A DNA stretch of 64,000 bases, taken from the NCBI GenBank assembly GCA_013399015.1, contig VWZX01002271.1, positions 1,116,001 through 1,180,000 on the forward strand. The letters run 5' to 3'. The position numbers and the translations under genes are program-made. Positions 10,658-23,300 of this stretch are shown here, in pieces. Origin of the DNA: Galbula dea. Its lineage: Eukaryota > Chordata > Aves > Piciformes > Galbulidae. How positions within the stretch are numbered: position 1 is the first letter of the stretch; each line of letters begins with the position of its first letter. The notes below the pieces were generated by a model. It was not told the origin of the DNA, searched no databases, and was given only the letters and a program-made list of their open reading frames with translations.

Positions 10658-13410
10658 CATGCAGGGGAAGGACAGGAGAGGCACTGTGTGCTCTGCAGAT
10701 GTTGCTGCAGTGGAAAGATGTAGCTTCTCTGTACATTTAGTGTCAGTAGTTTCTTTTGCTGCCACTGGAGATGACAAGGAACCACTCACCTTGCCTCCTG
10801 GGAGCATGCCTGTTGTAGGAAGATGTCCCAAGCTGCTGAAGGCTGGGAGGGTGTTGAGGGACCAGCCAGAGATGCCTGTTGTGAATTCCTTAGGTATCCA
10901 GTGCTGAGCACTGCAGGACACAGGCTGTTGTGCTGGCTGAGCCAGGCAGCTGGCCATGAGCAGAGAGGATCTCCCAAGCCCATCCAGATCAGACAGCAAG
11001 CACTGCAACAGTCAGGACACCATGGAAGAGCAGTTAGCAGAGAGGAGAAACACAGCTGGGACAAAACTCTTAGAAGTCAACCTTAAACTTCATGTATGAG
11101 GCAAAAATAGCAACAGCTTCCTATGCCTGAAAGCACAGAATTTGTACAGGAAAATAGGGAAGTTGGAAGATCTGCTCTAGAATAGCCCCAGCTAGGAGAG
11201 GCATACATGGGCAAGTGTAGCTCAAGGAAGTGATCTGGAAGGAGTTCTGATGTGGAGGATGATCCCTAACAAATCTACTGCAGAAGCAAGCAAACACACC
11301 CAAGGGGAAGCAGCCACAGCTTCCAGGCTTGCTGCCACAAGAGAGAACTGGACAAATATCTCAATCCAACACATCTTACCCCACTACCCTGCTGCACTTA
11401 GATCCTCCTAAGCTTTTGTATTTTCCTGGAAAGCTAGAACTGTCTGTAAATGTAATTTGGAATGAACTGTCAGCCATCAATCCTGGTAACTCAGCCTTCT
11501 GAACATCAGGGAAATACCCTGGCCATGGAGAGCTGAAAGTGCCAAGTGGGACTGCTGTCAACTTCCAAGGGTCACTGTTTGAACACCACCAAACAAGGCC
11601 CATTCCAAGCCATTATCCACTTGCCAGCACAAAACAGAGGCCCAGTGGTGAGGGAGAGATTTTTGGATTGCTTTTTTTGTTTTACATAAGGAAAAGGAAT
11701 GAAGAGATGCAGTTTGAAATGCAGGAAGTGGTACCATCAGCCTCTCAGTCAACAGCCCCATGCTTAAGACACACCAAGGGTGAAAAACATTCCACCTCTC
11801 CTAAAGGAACTGCTTTTCACCTCAACTGGAATGTTTTCCACTCTGTTATCTGCACTGCTTCACCTTGGAAAAGATACTGTCAAGCAGCAGAGGCAAATGA
11901 CTTGGTAACATCTGTGAGGCAGCTTCAGCTGTGCTCCAGGAACACCAGACTTCTTCAACAGCCCTGTGCCAACAACCCACAGCTACACCCTGCTGCCAGC
12001 ACAACCTCTCAGGTCAGGCACAGTGCCTCCAGGATAGATAAACAACACAGCCACTACCCTGCTGCAAACCAGACAGACAGACAGGCAGACATTACCACTT
12101 GACCTTTTCCCAGCTGAAAAACACTTGCCAGAACTTACAACCACTGCAGAGTAAAAGACATTGCTGGGATATTTACTGCCTTTGTAACAGAGCTCAACAG
12201 TACCTGGAGAAGGAGCCCTAGCTGTGTTTGGATGGAGCACTGAGTGCAGATGGTTTCCCAAACTAGTCCCAGGGCACTGATTTGTAATGAGCAAGATGAG
12301 TTAAGTGAGGAAGTTAAAACAAGAGAGGAAAGCAAGGCCCAACTGCTGCTCACAAAGGACTGGGAGAGGTTTTTGGTTATTCACACTACATGTTGGAATA
12401 AACACTAAGGAAACTGTTAATAAATTAACAGGCAGTTCTATCCCAGCTGGTATAGAGATGGCTACAATCAGTGCCACATTATTGCTGTGGCAGCTCAAAA
12501 AACCATCACAAAATTAGGATTTATTTATCTTTTCTGCACTGCAATCTTTCCACTCAAAACCCTATCAACCCTGCCCTGTGCTTCCAACAGCTTCACCTTG
12601 TCTCCAGGATTGCTTGGCTGTATTGTGTTGTCCCATCATCAATACTGCCCTTCTCTTTTCTTCAGCCAGGTGTTTCTAAATTGTTTTACAGGGCAATAAA
12701 CAGAAGGTCAAGTACAGGAGTTATTTATAACACCAGACAGCCACTGCTTCTTGTTCTCACCTCAGCACGCTGCTGCCAGTGCCTCTCCTCACTCTGCAAC
12801 TTGCTCCTTCCAGCAATTTATGACCCCAAAAGAGAAATGGCTCATCCTTTGGGCATTCTAAAACCAGGATCACATAAAGGTCAAACAATCATTAGGTCAT
12901 TGACCCCAAATAAATAAGACAGAGAAGAGTTGGGCAACTCAACTCATCCACCAGAGAAGCACAGTAGAGAAAGAAGGAGTTTATTGATTAGTGGCATTTT
13001 TTTCTCCTTTACCCAAAAGCTTTACTGGTTTGAGGAGGTTTTTTCAGCTTAAAAAGTGTCTTGTTAAAAATGTCACCTTTTTCTACCTATTTGTCCTTGG
13101 CTTTAATCACTTTACACAGAACTTTTCAGTAGAGACTGAGGACCAGGAGGAACATCTTGAAGAAGTGTGACAGGAGAAAGCACTGCTAAGGATTAACAGG
13201 AGAGGTTGAGCTTTGTGTGTTAGAGAGGATGCTGGGCAGAGAGCACTGTAACCAAACTGCAACAGCTTCTTTTCCTGACTGAAGGGCAATTAACTGTGAA
13301 CAGCATCTCTGGAATTCAAGTTTTTCACAGCAAAACTACTCTGCATGCAAATTCTGTCTGAAGACAAACAAGTGAGCAGGCTTAGCAAGGTCAGCTGGGA
13401 GGTATTGCAT
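10658..13410. other. No gene recognised
   Basis: Unique DNA. It contains the longest non-repeat open frame of the window (11539-12102, + strand, 187 codons). That frame opens with GTG rather than ATG, has no recognisable domain and contains essentially no CpG, so I treat it as chance. Confidence 0.55.
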
Positions 13411-13926
13411 AGAATCATAGGATTGTCAGAGTTGGAAGGGACCTCAAAGATCATCTAGTTCCAACCCCCCTGCCTGGCAGGGACACCTCCCACTAGATTA
13501 GGTTGCCCAGGGCCCCATCCAGCCTTGTCTTAAAAGCGTCCAGGGATGAGGCTTCCACAACCTCTCTGGGCAACCTGGTCCACTGTCTAACCACCCTAAC
13601 AGTGAAGAACTTCCTCCTAATACCCAACCTAAATCTCCCCTCCTCTAGCTTACACCCATTTCCCCTGGTTCTATCACTATCTGACCTCCTAAAAAGCCCC
13701 TCCCCAGCTTTCTTGTAGCCCCCTTCAGACACTGGAAGGCCACAAGAAGGTCTCCTGGGAGCCTTCTCCTCTGCAGACTGAACAACCCCAACTCTCTCAG
13801 TCTGTCCTCGTAGCAGAGGTGCTCCAGGCCTCTGAGCATTCCCCTGGCCCTTCTCTGGACTCTCTCCAGCACCCCCATATCCCTCCTGTAACAGGGGCTC
13901 CAGAACTGGATGCAATATTCCAGGTT
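13411..13926 (-). mobile_element. CR1 LINE, young subfamily, with open ORF2 C-terminus
   Basis: Antisense CR1 of about 515 bases, starting at its 3' terminal AGAATCATAG. The reverse-transcriptase ORF2 C-terminus remains open across 13493-13915 (140 codons), including RSDSDRTRGNGCKLEEG, which indicates little decay. It is 5'-truncated at CCAGGT near 13925. Confidence 0.95.
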
Positions 13927-16900
13927 GTTTGCTGGACTCAGATGCAGAGCCCTGTCACCTGCATCTAGACTTGTGCTCACACCTTTAAGCCTCTGCTTTC
14001 CAGCACTGAGAGCTAGGTAAGACTATATTTGGGAAAGTTCCTTTTGCTGCTTTCTAGTGTTCACTGCATTATGTCCCTGGCCATTCCTAAACTGCACTGT
14101 CCCAAAACATGCCTGAGCCCCAGAAACCTCAGTCTCTGACTGCATTGTTTAATACTGAGAGGGAAAACCATGAGTGCCTCTAGGAAGGATGAAAGCCATT
14201 TGGCCCAGCATGGGACAATCCCTTCACTACATCACACTCCCTGCCTGCCTAATGAGGTTTTGGAATTACCCAAGTGTTTCTGTCACAACCACCTTCATTA
14301 CTAAGCTATTCTACACTTTTAAATTACCTGGAACAAAAGAAAACAAAATCTAAGAGGACTACCCTGAAACACACAGTGAAACCAGAAGGAATTTGCATCA
14401 GAGAATAAAGCTGCACACCTTGTAGTGACCACAAGGTGCTGAAGAAGACACCAACCAGAAAGGGAATAAAATGTTTCTGGGAACAAGAAGGTCTTTAAAG
14501 ACCTAAATTTCAACTTCACTCTTTAATTTCTAAAGATCTGTTACACCAAGCTTTTAGTTTCACACCTGTCTGGAAGACAGAAGAGGTATGGAAGTCACAA
14601 GGGAAAAAAACCCCACTGCTAAGTACACATTTTAAACAATTATTTGTCCATTGTGAAAGGTAGGGTCAGGATGAATGATTCAAACCAACATGGAGATAAT
14701 CACTGCAAGACAGAGTAAGACACCAAGGTTTGACAGAAAGTGTTATACCAGCTGGATACTGGACTGAGCAGCACCACAAAAATCCTGACATTTACTAATG
14801 GCTCAAGAGAAAAATCACATAATTGCCTTCCAATGATCCCCCAAACAAGGAATACATAAACTGACATTAAAGCTGAGACTACAGCATGGTAAAAGGGCTG
14901 CTAAATTCATCAAACACAGCCACAAAAGCAGACAAGGTTTGCAGAAAGCAGCAGCAGTATTTTCTAGGTTTCAGTCTTCTGTATTTTTACCATTATTTGC
15001 TGCCATTAACTCAGTTCTCTCTATGGCACTGCTGATTTACTAGGGATATAAGTAACTATTCTTCAGCATTCACTTGGTTCCCTGTGTTTCTTCTTCAGAG
15101 AAATTCAGATGACAATAATACAGTTCCTGGAAAGAGTAGTTTTGGGCTCCTCTTTGTGCCCTCATGCAGAGCCAGCACTGAGAGGGCTGCCCATGCTTTG
15201 TTGGATAGGTCTCAGGCAGATAACTGCAGTATTGATTTCTCTGACACTCAAGCTTAAGGTTTTCAAGGGGAACCAAACCTTTTCCTTTCCCCAAGAGCTC
15301 TCCAAACTCACAGGTGTAACCATTCCCAGCTCCTTTGGCTGGAAGCAGGAGAGCACAGGACTCCTAAAGCACAGTTCTTCTGCAAGACTCTGGCATTTTC
15401 ATCAGAGGATGACAATTAAACACTCCAAAAGCCACAGTAAGCAACAAAAAGCCCAGGACTGGATGACAGAACCCAAGAAAGTAAATGGTTTCCTTTTTCA
15501 AAGCCATTCTTATGTGCTACTAAAACAAAGAGGGAAAAACACTACCACACACTAACCAAAACATGAAGGCAAAAATGTATGGTAAAGGGTGTGCAGCTTC
15601 CATCCTAGTGAGAGAAAAATCATCACCTTCTGTAGCCAAAAGAAAGGTCAAGATTGCACAGTTATTCTGCAAACAGACCAAGAACTAGGAGTCTTCTTAA
15701 AAGCAGTTTTAGCAGGCTGTAATCTTGAGTCTCTCTCCTGAAAAATAAAAGACAAAGTCCAGACACAAAAGCCAATAAGGAATAGTAGCCCAGGCTGAGC
15801 AGGAGGGGAGCAGCAAAGCAGGAATAAAATCACATTTCCCTCACCAGCACCATGCTAACCACAACCTGTCTTTAGCAGAAGGTCAAACAGTCCTTGCTGG
15901 AGCCCTCACAATCCAGCTCAAGTTGGTGCTCTGCTATTGTGGCCCAAAAGCTGGGGAGTGGCTGGGACTGGAACAGCACTAAGCTGAACAACAAGATGAC
16001 CTGAGCCTGACCTACCCCTGGCCATGGCAGCTGCCCCATGACTGGCTAAAACACATTTTAGTCTTTGTGTGATTGTGACACTGGAACAGAACACTCTCCC
16101 CATCATGAACAGGTCACTCATTCATTACAGTAGAAACAAAACAAAAGAAGAGGTTTAAAAAGGTACCTGAGAGCATACAGCAAGAAGTGAGCAGAGCAGG
16201 AAGAGCCTCCTGTGGTGCAGCACAATAAGGACAGGACATTATAAAGATGGAACACAAAGCTACTTCCATTTCATTGCTTTGTGGGTTTTACTTTAATGCC
16301 CAATGTTATCTTAATGTGCTTCCTGGCTCCCATAATTAAATTCACTAATCCCCAGTCTTAAGGCATCAGCAAGTTAAGCTAATTTAAAGTTAGTACCTGA
16401 GCTTACATCTTTTTTCTTATTTTCCCTTTAGCAAAGTAACAAAATTATTGAACCTTTCCTGTGACAAGCAGGTATTTTTCTCTCTGCTTTAATTGCTCCT
16501 TCTTCACTGTCCTCATCCTTTACTTTAGGGGTGATGAAGGAGGCTTAATGCATCAATTCACAAAGATTTAGATATATCTGGATACCTATGCAAGCTACAG
16601 AAAAATCTCCCACAATATCCTGACTGCACAGCTGCTTGATACTCCCAAGCTGGCATTTCCACTGCATTTGCCAACTCACACATCTGCCTAGCATCTCTCA
16701 TTTCCTTGTTTCAGGGTGCTGGGATTCCTGCAGGTAATACCTGAGAAATCAGCATGTCACTCATACCTTCTAATACCATGATCCTGACAGACATCAGAGG
16801 CTAAGCAGGATCAGTTTGCCATCCATCTGTACACTGCAGACAAACACAATTGCCAGATAAAAATCTCCAGGAAACATGACTGGCTGGCAAAAAATAAATT

Positions 16901-17235
16901 TACCTCCTTATCAGCAAAGAAATCACCTCAATTTCTCCATCACTTCAAAATAATGTACCTAGGTCATCTCTTTAATTATCCAGAGAACATTTCTCAAGTA
17001 TTTCCAAGCATCCAATCTTCCCCTGGCCTTTTCCATCAGCAGCACTAACCATCTGCTGGCCCAAGTCTAGCTTTGACTATTGCTTCTCCTCTGCTTTCAA
17101 CCCCTGGTTGTGCTTCCAATTCACACAGTGCCATTTGCTTCCTGTCCCAAAGCACAGCACAAACTCCTCAGCCAGCCACAGCCACAGCCCAGCAGGACAG
17201 AGGCAGAAGGAGCATCTGCAGTGGCAGTCACCCCA
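13927..17235. other. No gene recognised
   Basis: Unique AT-rich DNA with short frames only. The 148-codon + frame at 15109-15555 opens with a non-ATG codon and resembles nothing I know. No repeat family was recognised. Confidence 0.55.
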
Positions 17236-17438
17236 AATCATAGAGTTGGAAGGGACCTTAAAGATCCTCTAGTTCCAACCCCCCTGCCTGGCAGGGACAC
17301 CTTCCACTAGATCAGGTTGCCAGGGCCCCATCAAGCCTTGTCTTAAAAGCTTCCAGGGAGGAGGTTTCCACCACCTCTCTGGGCAACCTGTTCCACTGCC
17401 TAACCACCCTCACAGTGAAGAACTTCCTCCTAATACCA
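17236..17438 (-). mobile_element. CR1 LINE 3' end, young subfamily
   Basis: Antisense fragment from AATCATAGAGTTGGAAGGGA to the truncation at CCTCCTAATACC. A short deletion has removed the usual TGTCAG block next to the terminal repeat. Its truncated 5' end faces that of the copy at 17593, about 155 bases away. Confidence 0.93.
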
Positions 17439-17592
17439 CACCATCCTCAGCCATGCTGTGCCCCACAGCCAGGTGCATTCACATTGCCACTGAAAGAGCA
17501 GCCCAAAGAGTTTGAGGGGAGAGACACTAAATGCTGCAATGTCTGGTGTTCCTGCAGACTGGCAAAGAGATCTTAGATGGGATCTGTAAGGT

Positions 17593-17872
17593 CCAGGTTG
17601 GTGCCAGTCTTCTCCCAGGACTAGAGGAAATGGCCTCAAGTTCTGGCAGGGAAGGTTTAGGCTGGAGATTAGGAACAATGTGTTCACTGAAAGAGTTGTT
17701 AGGCATTGGCCCAGGCTGCCCAGGGCAGTGGAGGAGTCACCAGCCCTGGAGGGGTTCAAATATGTGTAGACATGGCACTTGATGACATGGTTCAGTGGCA
17801 TGGGGGTGTTGGGTTGACAGTTGGACTCAATGACCTTAGAGGTCATTTCCAACCTTCAGGATTCTATGATTT
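17593..17872 (+). mobile_element. CR1 LINE 3' end
   Basis: Sense CR1 fragment with AGGAAATGGCCTCAAG, a 3' UTR block GGTTCAGTGGCATGGGGGTG and the terminal repeat ATTCTATGATTT. It belongs to a different subfamily from its neighbour at 17236. Confidence 0.93.
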
Positions 17873-19557
17873 CACAGAAGAATGGTTGTGATTTTCTGGA
17901 AGCTCATCTCCTGTTCCCCAAACTGGGCCCTTCTAGCTCTCTCACCTATTAGAGGACAGGTCAATCCTCTCAGCTGGGAAGGCAAGCTCTGCAAGCCAAG
18001 AGGCTGGGCTGCTCAATAGCTTGTTACCAGCAATAAATAACATCAACATCTCTACTGTGGAACATTTACAGTGCTACACAGGAACACTGAGGAGGGCTAG
18101 CAGGTAGGAAAGAAAAGAAAGATACTTCTGCTATCTCTTTTTGCTAGAACAACTCTGGCTCCTTAACACATTCTCCTGCTGGTTTTTGTTAGTGCCAAAC
18201 CCACAGCTAATGTATCTGTCCCAATGAGACCCAAATGATGGATTACAAGACTCATACCCAAATAGCAGCATATATATATTACAATCAGCCCTTCAGTGAC
18301 TGCTATCTTAATTAACATCTTATCACAGCAGAACCAAGCAGGCAGAGTTAACTCTAGAAGTCTGGGGAAGCAGGAGCAGGAGTGGGAATGCTGCTGCTCA
18401 CTTCAGCCAGGGCAGGATTGCTCCTTTGCCACTCCACAAACAGGTTCCTCCTTCTGGCAGCCAGGGGCATGAACCACACACAGCATCTGAGTGCACTGAC
18501 ACATTTCTTCCCTGCCATGGCAAGCAGCAGCTCCTAGGACCATGAGCAGGCAGTGATCCCTGATCACCCAGGGATGGTGCTGCTTGGGAAACCTGGCCTT
18601 AGCCCACCACTTCTTTCTCCTCCTTTTCAACATTAATGCACAAGGCAGTTAGGATAAGAAACTGCAAAAAAAAATAACAGTGATTTCATTGTTTATTCCC
18701 TAATTGCACAAGTAATGAGGCAAATTTAAAGCAGTGTACCTTAGAACTCTCATTTTAATGATGCTTTTACTGTGGTCTGAGTGCTAATGTCCTCATTTTT
18801 ATTACCAATTACTGCTTCTTAGTGACTGCTCCACAAAAAAGCAGCCCTGTTAAGAAATTCTTATAAGAAACTCTAATTACATATTGTCCATATTAAGGTT
18901 ATTAAGGTTACAGTTAGAGAGGTCAAGAATTCAGTTTATGAAAATATATTTATTGTGCATTACAATCTCCTTGTTACAGTCTCTTCCTACTGCACAAAGG
19001 ACAAAGTCTTAGCAAAAAAAACCCCTTTTTGAATACAGAAAAGCTTTGCTGCTTTTCTAACTTGACAGGTATAGGTATTTCTTTAATGTCTGAAACACCA
19101 ACAGCACTTCTAGCCTGTCCTCCTAGCAGGAAGTGCACAGTTGAATTTAATATCATTTCAAAAATCAAGTTTTCAATTACCAGTCTATCTGTATTTGTAC
19201 CTTGGTTCCCACCAGCTGCTAGGTTCCCAAATTTAGTCTCATGTTTTCTTCCTAGATCTATCCTCCTAAGCACCTCTTTCCAAGCCCTTACAGGAAGGGC
19301 ATCCCATTCCTTTGCTTCACCACACACAGACTTCTGTAAAAGCAGCAGACTTGCACACTCCACCTGAAACCTCAGGAGAGCAAACTGAGAGGCTCTGGAG
19401 AATAAAGAATTGGATTTTTAATTCTGCCACCAGAGCAGGGCAGAATCCTTACTTAAACATAAAATTAATGTAATGACTGACAGCAGAAAAATTCATGATT
19501 GCAAGCCTGGCCTTGAAATAATCAGCACATCAACAGATAGTGAATCACACACAACTT
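17873..19557. other. No gene recognised
   Basis: Unique sequence; short frames only, no mobile element recognised. Confidence 0.55.
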
Positions 19558-20169
19558 CAGCCTGCTGGGGGTGGGAAGAGACCTCTGGGGATCACCCAGC
19601 CCAAACCCCCTGCTCCAGCAGGGTCACCCACAGCAGCTTGACCAGGATCACATCCAGCTGGGGTTGGGATCTCTCCACACAAGGAGACTCCACAACCTCT
19701 CTGGGCAGCCTGGGCCAGGGCTCCAACACCCTCACAACAAACAACTTTCTCCTCCTGTTCAGCTGGAACCTCCTGGCTTCCAGTTTGTGCCCAGTGCCCC
19801 TTGGGCTGTCCCTGGACACCACTGAGCAGAGTCTGGCCCCAGCCTCTTGCCTCCAGCCTTGAGCTCTTGCTCAGCATTGAGCAGCTCCCCTCTGGGGCTG
19901 CTCTTCTGCAGGCTAAGCAGCCCCAGGGATCTCAGCCTTTCCTCCTGCCAGAGATGCTCCAGTGCCCTCAGCATCTTCCTAGCCTCTGCTGGACTCTCTC
20001 CAGTAGTTCCTTTTCTCTCTTGAACTGGGGAGCCCAGAACTGGACCCAGGACTTCAGATGTAGCCTCACTAGGGCAGAGTAGAGAGGGAGGAGAACCTCC
20101 CTTGACCTGCTGGTCACACTCTTCATGCTGCCCAGGAGACCTCTGAACTTCCACAGCTTCCTGCCTCAA
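19558..20169 (-). mobile_element. CR1 LINE, about 610 bases
   Basis: Antisense CR1, 3' end on the left (GGGGTGGGAAGAGACCTCTG). It covers the 3' UTR and a decayed ORF2 C-terminus with GAGCAGCTCCCCTCTGGGGC and ACTGGGGAGCCCAGAACTGG. A small insertion or duplication (CCTCTTGCCTCCAGCC) is present near 19850 compared with the copy at 41131. Confidence 0.94.
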
Positions 20170-20279
20170 ACTCTGAAAGTAATGTCAGTTATTCCTGCTT
20201 TCCCTCTCCACCTTCAGAGTGCCAGAGCCTCCCCTGCAGCACACAATGCTGTGCCCCAGAGTGCATGCAGTTACCACCT

Positions 20280-20363
20280 TTTCCACCTCATTCTTCTAAT
20301 ATCACTATCTGAAAGGTCAAATCCCTGAAGAGAATTAGTTCTGCTCTAGCTCCAACCAGGACA
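20280..20363 (-). mobile_element. ERVL-type LTR 5' fragment
   Basis: On the minus strand, TGTCCTGGTTGGAGC at 20363 followed by CAGAACTAATTCTCTTCAGG matches the first 50-60 bases of the LTRs at 10652 and 54853. Similarity fades to the left, where a CR1 ends at about 20,169, so the far boundary is uncertain. Confidence 0.7.
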
Positions 20364-23300
20364 CTCCTCCAGCCACTGCAGCAGGCAGAGGACTCCAGAG
20401 ATGGGGGTGCACAGTCTTCCTTCCTCTCAACCCCTACCAGGAGAAACTACTGTCTTACTGAAGTGTTCTAACAAGTTCCTTCTTCCAGTTCAACTCCTGC
20501 CCTATCCCCAACCACCTCAGAAAGGTCATGTAACATGCTCAGCTAACAAGCCTGAGAGCTCCAAGCAGGAAACTGTACAATAATAAACAATTTACCCCTT
20601 CAGCATGCTGAACTGCAGTGCTTTATAATTTAGCTTTCTCAATACAAGGCCTCACCAGGAGACAGCTAATGACTTTTTCCACCTTAAAATAAGCTGTTCC
20701 ACACTGTGCTAGGTAAATCTCACTTAGCTCTGTGGGGGAAGTGTGAAGTCAGGTAAAATAGAAGCCTCTTATGGCACAGAAGACCAAAAAAAGAATACTC
20801 TGAAACTAAAATTAGTCATTTGATATTTAATAGCACATTTTTTAGCATGTACCATCAGCTTTTCTTTTTTCCCCACTCAGACTGAAGTGGAAGCATGTTA
20901 CCATGAAGTTGTGATAGTCAAATTTAGCACTAAGCAAGGAGAGAGACAACTTTAATGAGGACTCAGAACACAAAATGTGCCAGCTTCTCCACTGGAGCTG
21001 TACATAACTTGCATCACTCAACAGTCCTTTTGGTCTGAAACTCTTTAAGTTTCCTTCACTTGACAGAAGTTCCCCAATCCCAAATTTAATTGTATGTATG
21101 TACACAGCTAGACTGCTTCAGAGCAAGTGAAAATATCACAGGATGAACCATAAACTTCTAATAGAAAACAAATAAAGTGGGTCTGAAGACAGAAACACTG
21201 CCACAATTGCATTACTGTCAATAATGTTCCCTTGTGCTCCTGACCAGCCACAATCATCAGAACAAATCTAATCATTAATCAGACTAACAGAAACCTCCCT
21301 CAATTCAAACAAAAAGACCTTTATTCCTACCTTCTGTTTCCTATATGCTAGCAAGTTCCTAATCCATTTCACTTTATAAATTAAATGGCTTTTGTTTCCC
21401 CCCCAACAAGGGACCTCACTGAAAATGCTCTGAAAAAGATAGTGTACACTAGAGTGGCTAGACCACTCTTACCCAAATATCCAGTAATCCCTTCAGACAA
21501 ATCTGACTGATGAGTCCCTTGAAAAGTCCTGGTTTCCTACCAGATCATATTTATGCATCTAATCATCTTTATCATCTATCAGAGCACCAGTACAGAAGCC
21601 ACACCTGCTTCCCTGGAGCTCCCCACATCACCTCTCTCCTCCTCTTTCCCATCAATATGCCCTTTTGTCTCCACAACACTGAGGCTGATGGAACTGACAG
21701 GTTACTCTACAGTTAATAGTCTATATTTAAGCTCCTTTCTCCCCCAAAGATGCTGCCATCTGTTCCTGTCAGTTTGTTCTCTTATTGATTGTTTTGCTCC
21801 TCAGACTCTTCCCCCAAGAGCAGGAGCTGATCAGGAGCCTCCCTGAGCTTTCCTATGCAAATACTGCATTTAACTCTTCTCCTGTCACCCTTCAATGGGA
21901 CCTGTACTATTGGTTATTCCTTTACTATTGATTATGGATTAACTGCAACAGCAGGCTGAGTGCCAGACTGTCAAAGCCTGGGCTCCCCAGGCCTTGGTTG
22001 TGCTTTTAATTAGGACTCTCCAATCAGCAAAATCCCTGCAAGCCTTCCTGTGGTTTTACATGTAAATAATCAATGTATATCCTTTCAGTGCTCCTCCTCT
22101 TGCTATTGCATCACTGTGGCAGAGTCCTGCACTTCAACTTTTCATCAGCCTTGCTCTTTTCTGCCTGAAAGCACCATACTCACAGCTGTTCCTTTAAAAT
22201 TACTGTACCCAGCCTCTTCAAGAGGTGTGGCTTTTGAAGACAACTGCTTTACTGGGCTGGATTTATTGCTCCTACCAGGAGATCACATTTGAATAACATG
22301 ATGATCAACTCCATGGCAATACCCTGAATCACAGCCTCTCTGCTGGGGAGGATTTATCAAGATTTGTTCTGCCTTTTCAGATTAGGTTACTTATTGTGTT
22401 CCAAAAAACCCAGAGGTCTGTAAGATTTTAAATCCTTGGGCTCTTACCTGCAGCCCCAAAACCAGCCAATGCACCCACAACTGCAGCCTAATTTCTAATC
22501 TCACTTAGCCTTACATGGACACTGCCAGTCTATTGCAACAACAGCTTCTGCCATTGTCTCCAGATTATGATTCTTCTCCACAGATAGGATTTTTTTCTTC
22601 ACTAAATTTCACAGCTCCTTTTGATGCAATTTATTAAATCTCCTCTATCTAACTGGAAGCTGCCTTGAACATCCATAGCCCAATTCCTCCACAGTATGTC
22701 CTGCTCTGCTAATCCTATGGAATTGTTACCCTGGAAAAAGACTATTTCTCTAAGCAACTTCTCTTTTTATTCAGAGAATAAATAAAAGTATATGATGCTT
22801 GCCTAAAGAGGCAATTGCATGAGAAGTGAGAATTGAACTCAGGCTTATCATCCCCATAACACTTCAGACCTGAAAAGCCATGGAGATCAGGGCAGAAAGA
22901 AGCTTTTGGTCTCTCTGCTTCCTTTATTGGACTCAGCAAAATAATACCTGGATACCTAAGGCTGGATTGAAGGAGAATCAATAAAATGATTCAGTGCACA
23001 GAGTGGAAGAAACATATCAAGCTTTTAAAGGAGTGAGGAATAGCACCTGTGTGAAAACAGGAGCCAGAGGAGGGAGTGTCACAGGGCAGAGGGCCTGGGG
23101 GGGCAGAGGACCTCGTGGGGGCCAGAGGAGATGCAGCACACCCCAGTCTGCCCTGCTCAGAGACCCCTGCAGCCAGCATGGTGCTGGAGATTCCTCACCC
23201 ACCACTACATTCAAGCCCCATGAAATGCCATCTGGATCCAAGCACAGAGATTAACATTGAAGTTCAGAGAGCTACCCAGCAGAGGAAGAAAAGCAAAAGT

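Noticed and set aside
11539..12102. 187-codon open frame on the + strand, longest outside repeats
   Set aside because: It opens with GTG, not ATG, has no recognisable domain, lacks CpG and shows no splice context; an open run of this length is plausible by chance in 64 kb.
13493..13915. 140-codon minus-strand protein with RKFFTVRVVRQW
   Set aside because: C-terminus of CR1 ORF2 in a 5'-truncated LINE copy, not a host gene.
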